From Acanthosepion esculentum (lineage: Eukaryota; Mollusca; Cephalopoda; Sepiida; Sepiidae), in contig OZ038479.1 of the NCBI GenBank assembly GCA_964036315.1, forward strand, positions 58,072,246 through 58,136,245: DNA of 64,000 nucleotides, read 5' to 3'. The number at the start of each line of letters is the position of its first letter. Position 1 is the first letter of the stretch. A program made the position numbers and the translations under genes. Positions 1 through 10,699 of the stretch are shown here, one piece after another. Below the pieces are notes generated by a model. That model worked only from the letters and a program-made list of their open reading frames with translations. It made no database searches and was not told where the DNA came from.

Positions 1-119
1 TCATGTCTGATTATTACATCAGCACCTAATTTATCAAGAATAATTGTACTTTCTTATATGTGTGAATCGCCAATGATAATATCTGCTATGTTGTATCCTG
101 CTACTTTAGACTATAAATT

Positions 120-249
120 GATAGCTGTCATAGAAATAACTTCGTTAGAGGGCAGAGGTTTCCACCTATACCTTTTCACTAGTGAATGACTGACAACACT
201 CTGGGAGCTGCCAGTATCGAGTAGTGCATTCACTTCTTTGACTTTTATT
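120..249 (-). pseudogene. Gypsy aspartic protease fragment
   Basis: The reverse complement of this stretch reads VNALLDTGSSQSVV in one frame. It contains the catalytic D-T-G-S triad and the hydrophobic strands before and after it, as expected of a retroelement protease (pepsin-like, active as a dimer). The frame meets a stop near base 108. Weaker similarity continues toward base 1 in shifted frames, including an IIIGD-like and a KLGADVII-like segment. It follows directly after the gag zinc knuckles, the normal order in Gypsy elements. It is not functional as it stands. Confidence 0.65.
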
Positions 250-640
250 CTAGCTGGTGGAACAACAAATTAAGGGGTATGCAGGTAGTTACTGAAGAAG
301 TAGATCCAGATGACTTGAGTTTAAATCTACAGACTTTTGCATAGTGTCTGATTTTACTGCAGGATTTGCATATAGCCTCCTTGGCTGGACACTGTGTGGG
401 GCAGTGTTTTCCAAACTCACAGAAGAAACACTTAGCCTTTAAAGTGGCCATGATGGTTTTGGTCAGAAGAGGTACTGTATTGGAGGCAGCTGCATTAATG
501 GTGTAGTCGAACTTTGTATAAGTGTCAGACTCCTTTTTAGCTATCTCCAAAGAACATGCCTGTTCAAATGTTATCTCCAAGTTTAAGGTTTTGTTCTCCA
601 AAAGACGTTGGCAAATGTAACTGGAATCAGTCAGTTATGT
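245..640 (-). pseudogene. Gypsy gag C-terminal part with two zinc knuckles
   Basis: The frame 601-245 (minus) starts MENKTLNLEITFEQAC, a typical gag segment before the nucleocapsid. It then carries two CCHC knuckles. CFFCEFGKHCPTQC and CKSCSKIRHYAKVC are both C-x2-C-x4-H-x4-C. Such knuckles bind the element's RNA during particle assembly. The frame continues a little upstream of the first Met (a YICQRLL segment near 605-625). It belongs with the gag N-terminal part at 970-1337, from which it is separated by a SINE-like insertion. Confidence 0.7.
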
Positions 641-960
641 GCCATGCATGACACATGCTTACACGATCATGTATCTTTTGATACATGACTGACGAGGCAG
701 ATTTTTTCCCACAGTAGGTTGCAATTTCTTTCTGCGGTAGACTAGTTACTATCCAAGGCTACAGAACCCAGTCTGTCCTGCTATTTACCCATAGGTGAGG
801 GGAAGAAGAAGAGGATTCATACCTTTCCCATGGGTATTAGCACGTAAGTGAATGTAATGGATTTGACTGGAATTCGAACTCTGCTCTCCGATTCCTCGAT
901 TCGAGCCACTACCCCTTACTCCACCATGCCTCCTCGTAGCTGGAATATATCCTGTTAATA
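620..960 (-). mobile_element. tRNA-derived SINE-like insertion inside gag
   Basis: On the minus strand this stretch begins with a tRNA-like head. An A-box-like TGGAGTAAGGG lies at about 923-913 and a B-box-like GTTCGAATTC at 879-870, spaced as in RNA polymerase III internal promoters. A body of unknown origin follows to about 620. It splits the Gypsy gag frame: gag homology stops near 970 and resumes near 640. Exact ends and a target duplication could not be fixed by eye. A plain tRNA gene is unlikely because no cloverleaf closes around the boxes. Confidence 0.55.
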
Positions 961-969
961 GTGGCATTT

Positions 970-1337
970 CTTCATTTTTGCACTCCTCAGCAGTGTGAGA
1001 CCAAAAATCGCAGTCCTGGGTCAAAAGCCTTAGGTACTGATCCAAGCTTTTGTTTAGATCAAATTTGCAGCTGGAGCACAAATGTGCAATAACCTCATTC
1101 TTAGGCTTAGGTAGAACTTTCTAAGCCTTTCCACAGCTGTCTCACTAGAGGTTGATTAGCATGTTTGTAAATCAACAGGGTCAGAAAGTTAATAAGTACT
1201 TGTAATCTGGTTGTACCTTCAAGGATGATAGTGTCAATAAAGTTACTGAAATATTTAAACCAATGGTGCCATTGGTTTGCAGTATCACTCACATTGGAGT
1301 CTGCCTGGAAATGACAGGGTTTCATATATCTTTCCAT
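970..1337 (-). pseudogene. Gypsy gag N-terminal part
   Basis: The frame starts with ATG at 1337 and reads MERYMKPCHFQADSN, followed by a W-x2-W-F-K-x-F segment (HHWFKYFSNF). Both are typical of the gag amino end in K02A2.6-like Gypsy elements. After a frame break near 1107 a second frame (1107-970) reads CKFDLNKSLDQYLRLLTQDC, which is the next part of the same gag. The SINE-like insertion then interrupts it. Gag would form the cytoplasmic particle. This copy cannot make an intact one. Confidence 0.65.
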
Positions 1338-1479
1338 AGTTTATGTTGAATAAATCTTTCTCCAATAAAGACTATGGCTTTTATAAGTTGTGTTAAGAGT
1401 AGTATCAATAAGCAGAGGTGGTGGTGAGAGTAGAATAGTAGTCATCATGACATGATACTTGCATTCATTTCAATAAATA

Positions 1480-3430
1480 TTTAAATAAATGTTGCACTTC
1501 TGCTTCTTTCACTCTAAACCAGCAATGAGCTCTATTGATGAGAAGTCTTTCAGGTTTCATTAAGCTGATTCAGAATACATGCATTCATTTAAATAAATCG
1601 ATGTTGCTCCTCTGCTTATTCCATACTAACTCTGCAGTGAACCCTATTGATACAAAGGCTACTTCAATGGTTCATCAAACTGATTCATAATACATGCATT
1701 CACTTGAATAAACCTATATTGCCCTTCAGTTTACTTCACTCTTATTCTGCAATGATCTATTGAGGATCAGCATCTTATTCTGCAATGATCTGATGATGAT
1801 CAGCATCTTTTATGGTTCAACAAACTGATTCATGATACATGCATTCATTTCAATAAATCTATGTTGTGCCTCTGCTTACTAAACTCTAAACCAGCACTGA
1901 GCTGCTATTGATGAGAAGACTCTTTCAAGGTTGATCAAACTGATTCATGATTCTTGCATTGATTTGAATAAATCTATGTTAATCTTCAGCTTATTTCATT
2001 CTAATTCTGTAATGATTTCTACAGATTAGAAGCCTTTCATCAAACTGATTCTTACTACTTCCATTCCTTCTAATATATCTATGTTGCTCTTCTGCTTCTT
2101 CCACTCTAAACCAGCAATTAGCTCTATTGATGAGAAGTCTCTTTCATTGTTCATCAAGCTGATTCATGATACACACATTCATTTGGATAAATCTATGTTG
2201 CTCCTCTGATATTCAAAACTAATTCTGCAGTGAACCCTATTGATGGTTAATCAAACTGATTCATAATACATGCATTCATTTGAATAAAAATATGTCGCAC
2301 CTCTGCTTATTCCACTCTGAATTGAGCACTATTGATGAGAAGACACTGTCAAGGTTCATCAAACTGACTCATGATATTTGCATTCCTTTGAATGAATCTA
2401 TGTTGATCTTCATCTTATATCACTTCAATTCTGCAATGATCTCTATGGATTAGAAGCCTCTGTCATGGTTCATCAAACTGATTCATGATACTTGTATTCA
2501 TTTGAATAAATCTATTTTGCTCCTCTGCTTATTCCACTTATTCTGCACCAAGCTGTATTGATGATAATCCTCTTTCAAACTGATTCATGATACACACATT
2601 TATTTGAATAAATCTGTTGTGCCTCTGCTTATTCCACTCTAAAAGAGCAATGAGTGCTATTGATGAGAAGCATCTATCAAACTGATTCATGAGAGATTTA
2701 TTCAAATGAATGTGAGTATGTTCATCTACTTATTCCGCAAGGCTCTCTACAGATGACAAGCCTTTTTCATGGTTCTTCATACTGATTCAGGAGACATGCA
2801 TTCATCTGAATAAATCTTTGTTTGTCTTCTGCTTATTCCACTCTAAAGCAGCAATGAGCTCTATTGATAAAGGGACTTTCATGGTTCATCAAACAGATTC
2901 ATGACATTTGCATTCATCTGAATGAATCTATGTTGCTCTTCTGCTTCTTCCACTCAAAACCAGCAATAAGCTCTATTGATGAGAAGTCTTTTACATGGTT
3001 CATCAAACTGATTCGGGATACTTGCATTCATTTCTTTACATGTTGCACCGCTGCTCATTCCAATGTAATTGTGCAGTGAAACCTATTGATGAGAAGACTC
3101 TTTCAAGGTTCATCAAACTGATTCATATTTGCATTCATTTGAAGAAATCTGTTCATCTTCAGCTTATTTCACTCTAATTCTGTAATGATCTTTATGGATT
3201 AGAAGCCTTTTTCATCTGTCATCAAACTGATTCTTGCTACTTCTATTCCTTCGAATATATCTATGTTGCTCTTCTGCTTATTCCACTCTAAACCAGCAAT
3301 GCACTCTATTGATGAAAAACCTCTTTCATTGTTCATTAAGCTGATTCATGATACACGCGTTCTTTTGAATAAATCTATGTCACTCTTCTGCTTATTCCAC
3401 TTTAATTCTGCAGTGAAACGAATGCATATA
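1480..3430. repeat. Diverged satellite, period ~112-114 bp, about 17 units
   Basis: The phrase CTCTGCTTATTCCACTCTAA recurs every ~112 bp (for example near 1500, 1612, 1723 and 1870), each time followed by 'agctctattgatgagaag', 'ttcatcaaactgattcatgat' and 'gcattcatttgaataaatct'. Units differ by substitutions and small gaps. Short open frames at 2864-3079 and 3263-3448 are translations of the repeat (one unit is 38 codons, 114 bp). I do not treat them as genes. Confidence 0.85.
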
Positions 3431-4380
3431 ATTCTGATTTTTTTTTAGTTTTTTAGTGCCATTACCTTGGATTATCTCGTCTCTTTGGCATTAGATTAAT
3501 AATTTCACTTGTCTTTCGTTTCTTAATGTAATTCTTTGTTTTCTGTCATCTGTATGTTCCTTTATGCGCTTCAAATTTCATATTTCTATAATTTGTAAAT
3601 ATAACTGCTGTATGATTGTATTTATTGCAGGTGTTATAATCTTACAATTAGTTTGAACATTACCAGGAGATAACTACCCCAGGCATTAATGTTTACACAT
3701 AGTTTCAATTCAATAATTCTCTACAAAAGTTAGTAGCAGCAATGTTATTTTAATAAATTTTCTCAAATTTACAATAATTTTTAAAATGATTACATTGAGT
3801 GCAATGATATTTTATGGCATGAAATATAGAAGAAAATAATCGAAAACTAAAAACATTTAAGTACAAAAGTAACATTTCATTATAAATAGAAATAACTACA
3901 TCGAGATGATGAAGTTCAGAAATAAAACACTACTCATATCTCGATTCATTGACAATCACACTAAAGTTAAGAACTGCACATGAAAATCAATATTTTACAG
4001 CATGAGTGAAGTTAAACCTGTCAAAAATGTATTAATCTTATGAAAATAGCATCCAAAAGACAATCATGTTTGAATCAACTAGATGAAAATTAACAACTGC
4101 ACAGCCTCCATTACACAAAATAAAAGAAGGGTTCATGGTCAACTGGTAAAAAATATACAAAATCATGGAGCAGGGTTCAAAATAGAATTGGTGAGTGTGA
4201 GAAAAATAAAAATTATTTCATACTAATTTTGTTATATTAGCATTAAGAGTTGTTTCCCCTTAATCATCACAAATAAAATAAATATGTTCCATACTTCCTC
4301 TTCCTGTTTAGCACTCACATTAACTTGTTGCATGATTTATGATGAATAAAACTTAACTTGCCAAATAAGTTTGTTTTGTT
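3431..4380. other. AT-rich non-coding stretch
   Basis: No open frame of note, RNA gene or recognisable transposon protein was seen. It separates the satellite from the first relic zinc-finger tail. Confidence 0.5.
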
Positions 4381-4830
4381 ATTTACCATAGGGAGTATAC
4401 TTCAAATACTGATTAAGATAATTTGTGTTCAATTCACACTTACATCATTAATGTTTTAATACATTTTATTAAAATACCATGAAAAGGAATCTACCTACTA
4501 TTTTGTGCATAGAAATAAATCAAAATCTGTATTAACCTGATTCAGGAATATATGATTTTCTTTCATTCATGTACAAAACACACCCAATTTTCTTGATTTG
4601 TTCTGTTTGCATTTGTATGCATAGATTTTTTTAAATGACCTTCAAAATTAATATCTTATTATTTTCTCTGATGAAATCTTTAGAATCAGAATAAGTTTTT
4701 TTTAAATCCTTAATAATTGTAAAACGTCATCCACACACTTCTCATCAGTGTGCGTTTCCATATATTGAATCTCAAATGTTTTAATAGATTTTATTAACAT
4801 TCAGGGTTCCAACAGATCTGTATGAAAAAA
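4381..4830 (-). pseudogene. Relic of a C2H2 zinc-finger gene 3' end
   Basis: The bases at 4738-4785 (ACTTCTCATCAGTGTGCGTT...) resemble the HMRTHTGEKP linker coding of genes A-C read on the minus strand, but with many changes. The adjoining bases (4455-4580, 'aaaataccatgaaaaggaatctacc...') match the region 3' of genes B and C at about 22810-22930 and 50690-50800. It therefore looks like the 3' end of an older, lost array member in the same orientation. No finger is intact. Confidence 0.45.
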
Positions 4831-4862
4831 AGATTCCAGCACTATGTTAAGAACTGAAACTG

Positions 4863-4912
4863 ATGTGCATACACACACACAGAGACACAGACACAGACAC
4901 ACACACACATGT
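4863..4912. repeat. (CA)n / (CACAGA)n microsatellite
   Basis: Alternating 'acacacacac', 'agacacagac' and 'acacacacac' runs. The short frames crossing it on both strands are repeat translations. Confidence 0.85.
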
Positions 4913-5339
4913 GAATGGTAATCAATTTCAAAATTCTTATAAATTCATTCGGTTCAGAAAATATAATTATATTTTCAGTGTCCTCTTCCTTTACAAATCT
5001 TTTCAACATTTTCATGACCGTACTAAAAAGATAATCTGCAGGGAAAGGAAGCAACAGTTTATCGCTCTGATATTTTATCAGAAATGGTGCATTGTCTTTC
5101 AAAAACAGTTACAAAAATCTGCAGTTTCTCTGGAAATAAAACATCATTCATGTTTCTGAGCACCACAGAGGAGGACTTGATCTAGGAACATTTTCTGCTT
5201 TTTTAATTAAGTTAACAAATTTGATGACATCTGGCCAAATGTTTACGAGTTGTTCACATGTTTGTACATTTTCTAGCCATCCAGGGTAGAAATACAAATG
5301 TAAAGGGACAGGGTTGAAAGACTGAACTTTTAAAACCAA
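4880..5339 (-). pseudogene. Decayed fragment of a multi-copy protein family, possibly transposase-related
   Basis: Minus-strand frames 5339-5148 and 5102-4880 join through at least one frame change. The first includes WLENVQTCEQLVNIWPDVIKF, the second LIKYQSDKLLLPFPADYL then MLKRFVKEED. The pattern W-x-E-N-x6-A/L-x3-W-x2-V-x-K followed by Y-Q-x-D-K-x3-P-F matches, from memory, a family with very many copies in mollusc genomes that looks domesticated or transposase-related. I cannot name it with certainty. It is truncated and non-functional here. Confidence 0.4.
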
Positions 5340-5560
5340 GGAATAAAAGCCAAATAAGTTTTAATATATTTCATCATTTTTTCACACTTACAACAGAAGA
5401 TATAGGTCATTATTAGCCTGCAAGCTTTAAAAGTAGCATTCTTCTTTTTTCAAAGACGCATTTTCTATCCTAAGTCACATCAAAGGCACATTTTCTATTC
5501 TATCATCCTTCTTGTCTACATTTTTTCAAACTTAGAATTTTTGGCAACAATTTGAAATTT

Positions 5561-5611
5561 TAATAAGTTAAATTTTATTCTCATTTTATGAGAATAAAAT
5601 TTAACTTATTA
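5561..5611. repeat. 24-bp inverted repeat with 3-nt loop
   Basis: The arms 5561-5584 and 5588-5611 are perfect reverse complements, separated by TTT. The arms are very AT-rich. It may be a fold-back relic or a replication-slippage palindrome. No gene or transposon end was recognised beside it. Confidence 0.8.
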
Positions 5612-6239
5612 GAATTTTTTTTTAAATTGATAAACTTTTCAAGATTCTACTAAAATGAATTTTATTACTGTAAAATAATTTACTATTTCAACTAAAATTC
5701 CAATGAGTGTGAATTAATTTGTCATTGACAGAAATGTTTGTTGATACCATCTTTTATTTTTGCTTTTGCTCTTTTCTAGATGAGTGAGGCTAGCAGCTAG
5801 AAGACATGCCTTCATATTCTTTCTCCATTTCTAAAAGGAACTATGAACTCATTCTAATCAAAGAAAACAAACCACTATTTGTAATAATTACTAAATATTT
5901 CTGACAACTAAAAAAAAACATATTTCTTAAAGGGCAATTTTATCTAGTAAAATGCCAGTTTTCTGGGACTTAGCATTTTCACTTTCATGAATTGAGAAAA
6001 AGGATATGCAAGCAGGAATTTTCAAGGAGTTTTTGGGTTATTGCTGTTTTTCCAAGGTTTTTCAAGCCCTGTAAAAGGTGCTGTCAATTTTTCAGGACTT
6101 TTCAAGGTTTCCAGGACCTGTACAAACCCTGTATATAAGTTTTAACTACCCAGAAACATTTAAAATATTTTTAGTAATCTAATATTTTATTGAATATCAA
6201 TTGTTTCAGCATTACAGCCTTACTTAAAAGAATGCTTGT
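5612..6239. other. Non-coding stretch with a dispersed 'ttttcaagg' repeat
   Basis: At 6005-6135 the phrases 'ttttcaaggagtttttgggtt', 'tttttcaagccctgt' and 'acttttcaaggtttccaggacctg' repeat the same motif. They look like a piece of a dispersed repeat. Nothing coding was seen. Confidence 0.45.
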
Positions 6240-6930
6240 GGTGAAAATGTTAGAAAATTACCAATAAATTTTTAATTTATTATAGGTATCTTGCTTTTTG
6301 ACTCATGATATGTACAAGTGCACATATTTACATAACCAAGACATTTATACAAACAGAAATAAATTCAAAATACATTTTAAAATACTGGGGTTCATTGAAT
6401 TGTAGTGAGATTTTCCAATTATGATTAGTAAATACTTTTAATAAGAATAAAATTTGAGCACTGTAAATTAATACAGAGTTTTAAAAGATTTGACTGACCA
6501 GCACAAGATTAATATTATATTTTCTCTGATAAAATTTTTAGAATCAGAACAAGTTTTCTTTTTTGAATCCTCAAGAATGGGAAAATATCAATCACAGACT
6601 TCTCATCATTGTGTTTTTCCATATATTAAATGTCAAATGTTTTAATACATTTTAACAGTCCCGAAAAAAAGGAATGTTCCTTACATTTTTCATTTAGTAA
6701 AAATAATTCATATTTGTCTGATAAATGAATATATGACTTTATTTCATTCATGTGATATATTTATAGAAAGAATTAAAAAACTTTTTTTTAAGTCCATAAC
6801 TTATACAAAACATCATTCACACACTTGGCACCAGTGTGTAAAAATGCAAAAATGTAAATTTCACAAGTGTTTCTTTCTGGAAGAAATTTGAACATAATGC
6901 AGTATATTAGACTTTTCTACAGACATCTAC
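6240..6930 (-). pseudogene. Relic zinc-finger 3' region downstream of gene A
   Basis: This block is a diverged copy of 4381-4830 (compare 'ctctgataaaatttttagaatcagaa' at 6523 with 'ctctgatgaaatctttagaatcagaa' at 4661). It carries two finger-linker-like relics, near 6598-6640 and 6815-6840. It lies directly 3' of gene A, so part of it may be A's 3' untranslated region. Confidence 0.4.
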
Positions 6931-6946
6931 AAAACTCACAAGATTT

Positions 6947-7960
6947 CTATCCTGTGTGTGTTTGCATATGGTTCTTCAAATGTGACTTCCGTGAAAATAC
7001 AGATCTGCAAACTTCACAAGAATATGGCTTCTCTCCAGTGTGTGTTTGTAAGTGGCGATTTAAAGCTACCTTCTGTGTAAATGCAGATCCACAAACTTTA
7101 CAAGAATATGGTTTCTCTCCAGTATGTGTTCGCATATGATTCTTCAAAGATGTCTTCAATGAAAATGCAGATCCACAAACTTCACAAGAATATGGTTTTT
7201 CTCCAGTGTGTGTTCGCATATGACACTCCAAATTTGACTTCCGTGTAAATGCAGTTCCACAAACTGTACAAGAATATGGCTTCTCTCCAGTGTGTGTTCT
7301 CACATGGTCCTTCAAATGTGATGTCATTGAAAATGCAGATGCACAAACTTCACAAGAATATGGTTTCTCTCCAGTGTGTATTCGCATATGGCATTTCAAA
7401 TCTGACTTCTGTGAAAATACTGATTCACAAACTCCACAAGAATATGGTTTCTCCCCAGTGTGTCTTCGCATATGGCACACCAAATTAGACATTGATGAAA
7501 ATGCAGATCCACAAAACACACAAGAATATGGTTTCTCATGAGTGTGTGTTCGCATATGTTGCACCAAAGTTGACTTCTGTGAAAATACAGATTCACAAAC
7601 TTCACAACAATATGGTTTCTCATGAGTGTGTGTTCGCATATGACACTCCAAATGTGACTTCCGGGTAAATCCAGAGCCACAAACCTCACAAGAATATGGT
7701 CTCTCTCCAGTGTGTGTTCGCATATGGCGCACCAAATGTGATTTCCGTGACAATGCAAATCCACAGACTTCACAAGAATACGATTTCTCTCCAGTGTATG
7801 TTTGCATATTGTGCACCAAATGTGACTTCTTTGAAAATGCAGTTCCACCAATTAGAGAAGAGTATGGTTTCTTTTCAGTGTGTTTTCGCATAGTGTTCCT
7901 AGTAAATGCTGATTCACTAAATTCACATATATATGGTTTGTTCCTAGTGTGTTTTACCAT
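6947..7960 (-). CDS. C2H2 zinc-finger protein A (10 intact fingers)
   Basis: A tandem C2H2 zinc-finger protein, probably a nuclear DNA-binding regulator. No KRAB, BTB or SCAN domain is visible. After a degenerate amino end (two broken fingers lacking Cys or His), ten fingers follow the pattern C-x2-C-x12-H-x3-H, with linkers of the TGEKP type. The frame is open back to a stop at 7981-7979. The first ATG is at 7960, inside a broken finger whose CxxC half (CEVCKHLS) sits one frame off upstream, so the true amino end is uncertain and may come from an upstream exon. The stop (TAG, 6949-6947) replaces the linker Glu codon GAG, and finger-like sequence (CEFC) continues beyond it, so A is shortened by a nonsense change. 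Fingers 1-7 match gene B, apart from two fingers missing from B. Fingers 8-10 do not. Confidence 0.8.
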   Translation of the reverse strand: MVKHTRNKPYICEFSESAFTRNTMRKHTEKKPYSSLIGGTAFSKKSHLVHNMQTYTGEKSYSCEVCGFALSRKSHLVRHMRTHTGERPYSCEVCGSGFTRKSHLECHMRTHTHEKPYCCEVCESVFSQKSTLVQHMRTHTHEKPYSCVFCGSAFSSMSNLVCHMRRHTGEKPYSCGVCESVFSQKSDLKCHMRIHTGEKPYSCEVCASAFSMTSHLKDHVRTHTGEKPYSCTVCGTAFTRKSNLECHMRTHTGEKPYSCEVCGSAFSLKTSLKNHMRTHTGEKPYSCKVCGSAFTQKVALNRHLQTHTGEKPYSCEVCRSVFSRKSHLKNHMQTHTG

Positions 7961-7969
7961 ATGGTACAC

Positions 7970-8335
7970 TAAATCTGACTAATGACAAATGTTTGCAAAC
8001 TTCACAAGAACATGGCTTCTCTATAATTCTTCTTTTGAATTTTTACTCATATGTAACAATAAGACTCTACAGTAAAGACAACCACACATTTCAAAGTACA
8101 TTTTTTTTGTAAGTTAATGTTCCCTTTGATACTTTTGAAAATGTAGATACACAACTTTTACATGTATTTCCCTGTTCTTGATGGACAGTGAAGAGTCTTG
8201 TTTTCCTTCATTTAAATTCCCAAGAATAACAGTCTTTATAAATATCATGATTTTCTCTCCAGCAAAAGACCTGTGAAGTAAAAGTAACACATATTTTAAC
8301 AGAAACAGTGAATAATACATGAAATAGATACACTT
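7970..8335 (-). other. Conserved 5' region of gene A: broken first fingers and a likely splice acceptor
   Basis: On the minus strand a pyrimidine-rich run ends in CTTTTACTTCACAG (near 8288-8275). An exon-like stretch follows: 8274-8160 is open, then a finger-like start TCKSCVSTFSK near 8165-8130 that loses its frame. The same arrangement is seen upstream of B (24804-25170) and, more diverged, of C (52860-53110), where the acceptor and the CKSCASIFSK motif are kept. Retention in an older paralog suggests a real 5' exon of these genes. Splicing itself is not proved. Confidence 0.45.
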
Positions 8336-8985
8336 AGCTATATATTAATGCTAGTTGAGATCAGTATAGGGACACAGTAATGAAGCAGCCAGAAAAGATC
8401 AATAGAGAAATCAATAAGTTTATCTTAATCCTGTTTTTAGTTGAAACACAGTATGCAAATACAATGGTATTTTTCGGAAAAATTTCAACATGTCTAAAAC
8501 ATTATTCTTTAGAGATTCTTCTTTACACTTGTAAACAAACTCAGTTTTCAAAAAAGACAAGCAGACAACATCAGAGCAATTATGATATAAATAAGGTGAA
8601 GAAAAATAAGTAAAAAAAATAATTTAGGTATGAATCTTCAAATAAAGCAAAAACCATTAAATTTAATGTTTTTTTTCTTTAAGGAGCAGAGAATGAGTAA
8701 TCAATTTCAAATATCAAGCAATAAAGTATTTTTGCTTTTTCACAAGATCAAGATGGTGATTTCAATCTGGCAATTATTAGTTTATTGATATGAATCCAAG
8801 ATTACAACTGGATTTCAACACAATGAAAAAATCTTTGTGCCATCCATAAGAAAATTCTAATATAAAATCAATCTGTATCAACTCTATAGAATCAAAGATG
8901 TTTTTGAAAGTGATATTATGAAAAGCTGTTTACCTTCAAATAGTTATTATAATATTGTTGTGGAGTAAATAAAACACCCCAGTAA
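8336..8985. other. Conserved upstream region of gene A (promoter or 5' exon candidate)
   Basis: 8370-8610 is nearly identical to 25205-25440 upstream of B and clearly related to 53580-53850 upstream of C. The small frames in it are not shared with C, so coding is doubtful. A promoter, intron or 5' untranslated role fits better. 8611-8985 is AT-rich with nothing recognised. Confidence 0.4.
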
Positions 8986-9652
8986 CAAAATTCTACAAGT
9001 GTGGAAAAATAGGACATAAAAAGTCACACTGAAAAACTAAATCATGGAAAAGTTCTCACAAAAAAATTGTACACAGTGTTGCAACAGAAAAAATAATTAC
9101 AGAAAACCAAAGAAAATTTGTGTATGTGCAAATTAATAATGTGGATGTAAAAATGCAACTAGACATTGGCAGTGATCACAATAATCAATGAAGCCACATA
9201 GAAAGCAAACAGAAAACCTACTTTAAAAATAACTTTGAAAATTGCATGTGGCATGTCGTGGAAGAAATTATTTTTTATTGGTGAAATGATTTGTAACATT
9301 TCATTACAAGTGTGTAAAAGCTAAGGATTATATGTTAAAAAATACTATTATTCAGTACTGACTGGATGGAATTATTTGAGATTGGGATTTACCTATAAAT
9401 ATTTATTGCATAAATGTAAATGGACAAAGCTACTAGTTTAAAAAAAAACTGTGTAAATTTAAAGGAAGAATTGAAAAAAAATGTTCTGTTGGATTAGTTG
9501 CATTGGTGTTCCAATGTCAAAGCAAAATTTCAAGTGAAAAAAGGGTCAACATTAGTCTTTAAACCGAACAATACTGAATCTAGACAGACTTGAAAAATAG
9601 GTGTGATTGAAAAATTGACCGTTCAAAATGGGCAGCACCAGCCGTATATGAT

Positions 9653-9947
9653 TTTTTTCAACAGTGGAAAATTTTTTTCAAAGCTGGATCTTTCTGAAGC
9701 ATATTTGCAAATGCAGGTTGAAGAAGAATGTTCAGAGTTAATATCTATAAATACACACAAGGGAGTGTATAAGTTCAACCAACTTCCTTTTGGAATAAAA
9801 GTGGCTCCAGTTATATTTAAACAAACTATCAGTAACATGCGTTCAGATTGTGATTTCACAGTTTCTTATCTGGATGATATATTAATTAAAAGTATATCTA
9901 AGGAACAACATATCAGGCATGAGAAAAGTGTTTTTGGAAAAATATGA
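9653..9947 (+). pseudogene. Gypsy reverse transcriptase fragment
   Basis: The frame reads GKFFSKLDLSEAYLQMQV (catalytic Asp in LDL), then QLPFGIKVAPVIFKQ and the YLDDILI active-site motif. These are reverse-transcriptase motifs in the right order. Relative to unit 2 it lacks about 120 bp just upstream: copy 2 keeps NKCLEFHNYQLPSSEE before the same GKFF. The frame is lost after FGKI, where the next conserved segment continues in another frame. Confidence 0.8.
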
Positions 9948-10010
9948 GAATACGTGTTCAAACTCAAAGAGGAAAATGTCAATTGTTTTTGCCTAAAATG
10001 ACTTATTAAA

Positions 10011-10620
10011 ATGGTCATCAACCAGATCCATCAAGGGCAATTACAAACATTACTAGGTTACAGGTATCAAATCTATATACCTAATATGCAGAATTTTAGA
10101 GCTCCACTGAACAATTTGCTTAAAAATGGCATAAAGTGGAACGGGACTGATAAGTATCTGAAGATGTTTGAAGAAATCAAGAAAATATTAATGTCAGTCT
10201 TATCATTAGTGCACTGTGATCTAAAAGCAGAAATCGTATTTGTTTCAGATGCTTAGTAACTATGGTATAAGAGTGGTAATTCTACATAAATATAATGACG
10301 GTAACATGAAAGCTGTCACACATGCTTTGCATTTCCTACTAATGGCAGAAAAAAACTACAGCTAAACTGAAAAAGAGGTGTTAGCGATATCTGTAGAGAA
10401 AAAAATTTCACGAATTTATACACAGAAGGAGTTTTTATTTACAGAGAGACCACCATCCTCTATTATTAATAGATGGTTTGAAAAAAGGAATTCCTACAAA
10501 TACAGTAAATAGATTACAATGCTGGTGTACCATCTTATTAAATTACGATTTCAAGATGGAATACCAACCATCCAATATATTAGGACGTGCTGATGGTTTA
10601 TCAAGATTGGTATAAAAAAA
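10011..10620 (+). pseudogene. Gypsy RNase H region fragment
   Basis: 10011-10256 reads through the connection segment (YIPNMQNFRAPLNNLL) into the RNase H start (SLVHCDLKAEIVFVSDA), and then a stop. Later pieces in other frames include AVTHALHF and NRLQCWCTILLNYDFKMEY, typical of Gypsy RNase H and its carboxy side. At least three frame changes or stops occur. Confidence 0.75.
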
Positions 10621-10699
10621 TACTGAACCATTTGAGTACACTGTTATTGCAGCATTAAAAAGTGAAATAGAAGTTAAAAATATGCAATTTAGTGTGTGA

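Larger units (their letters stand above)
1..1452 (-). mobile_element. Gypsy-type LTR retrotransposon, 5' part (leader, gag, protease), decayed and cut by window edge
   Basis: Read on the minus strand, the order is a leader with a TATAAAAG box near 1395-1402, gag from an ATG at 1337, two gag zinc knuckles, then an aspartic protease. Reverse transcriptase would lie to the left of base 1. The frame is broken by stops and by a SINE-like insertion in gag. The bases from ~1452 down to ~1330 begin TG and hold the TATA box, so part or all of a short LTR may be here. No second LTR is available to prove this. Confidence 0.7.

Noticed and set aside
860..925. Possible tRNA gene (A and B boxes)
   Set aside because: No cloverleaf can be closed and the sequence continues as a repeat body. 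SINE head preferred. The same applies to 17375-17438.
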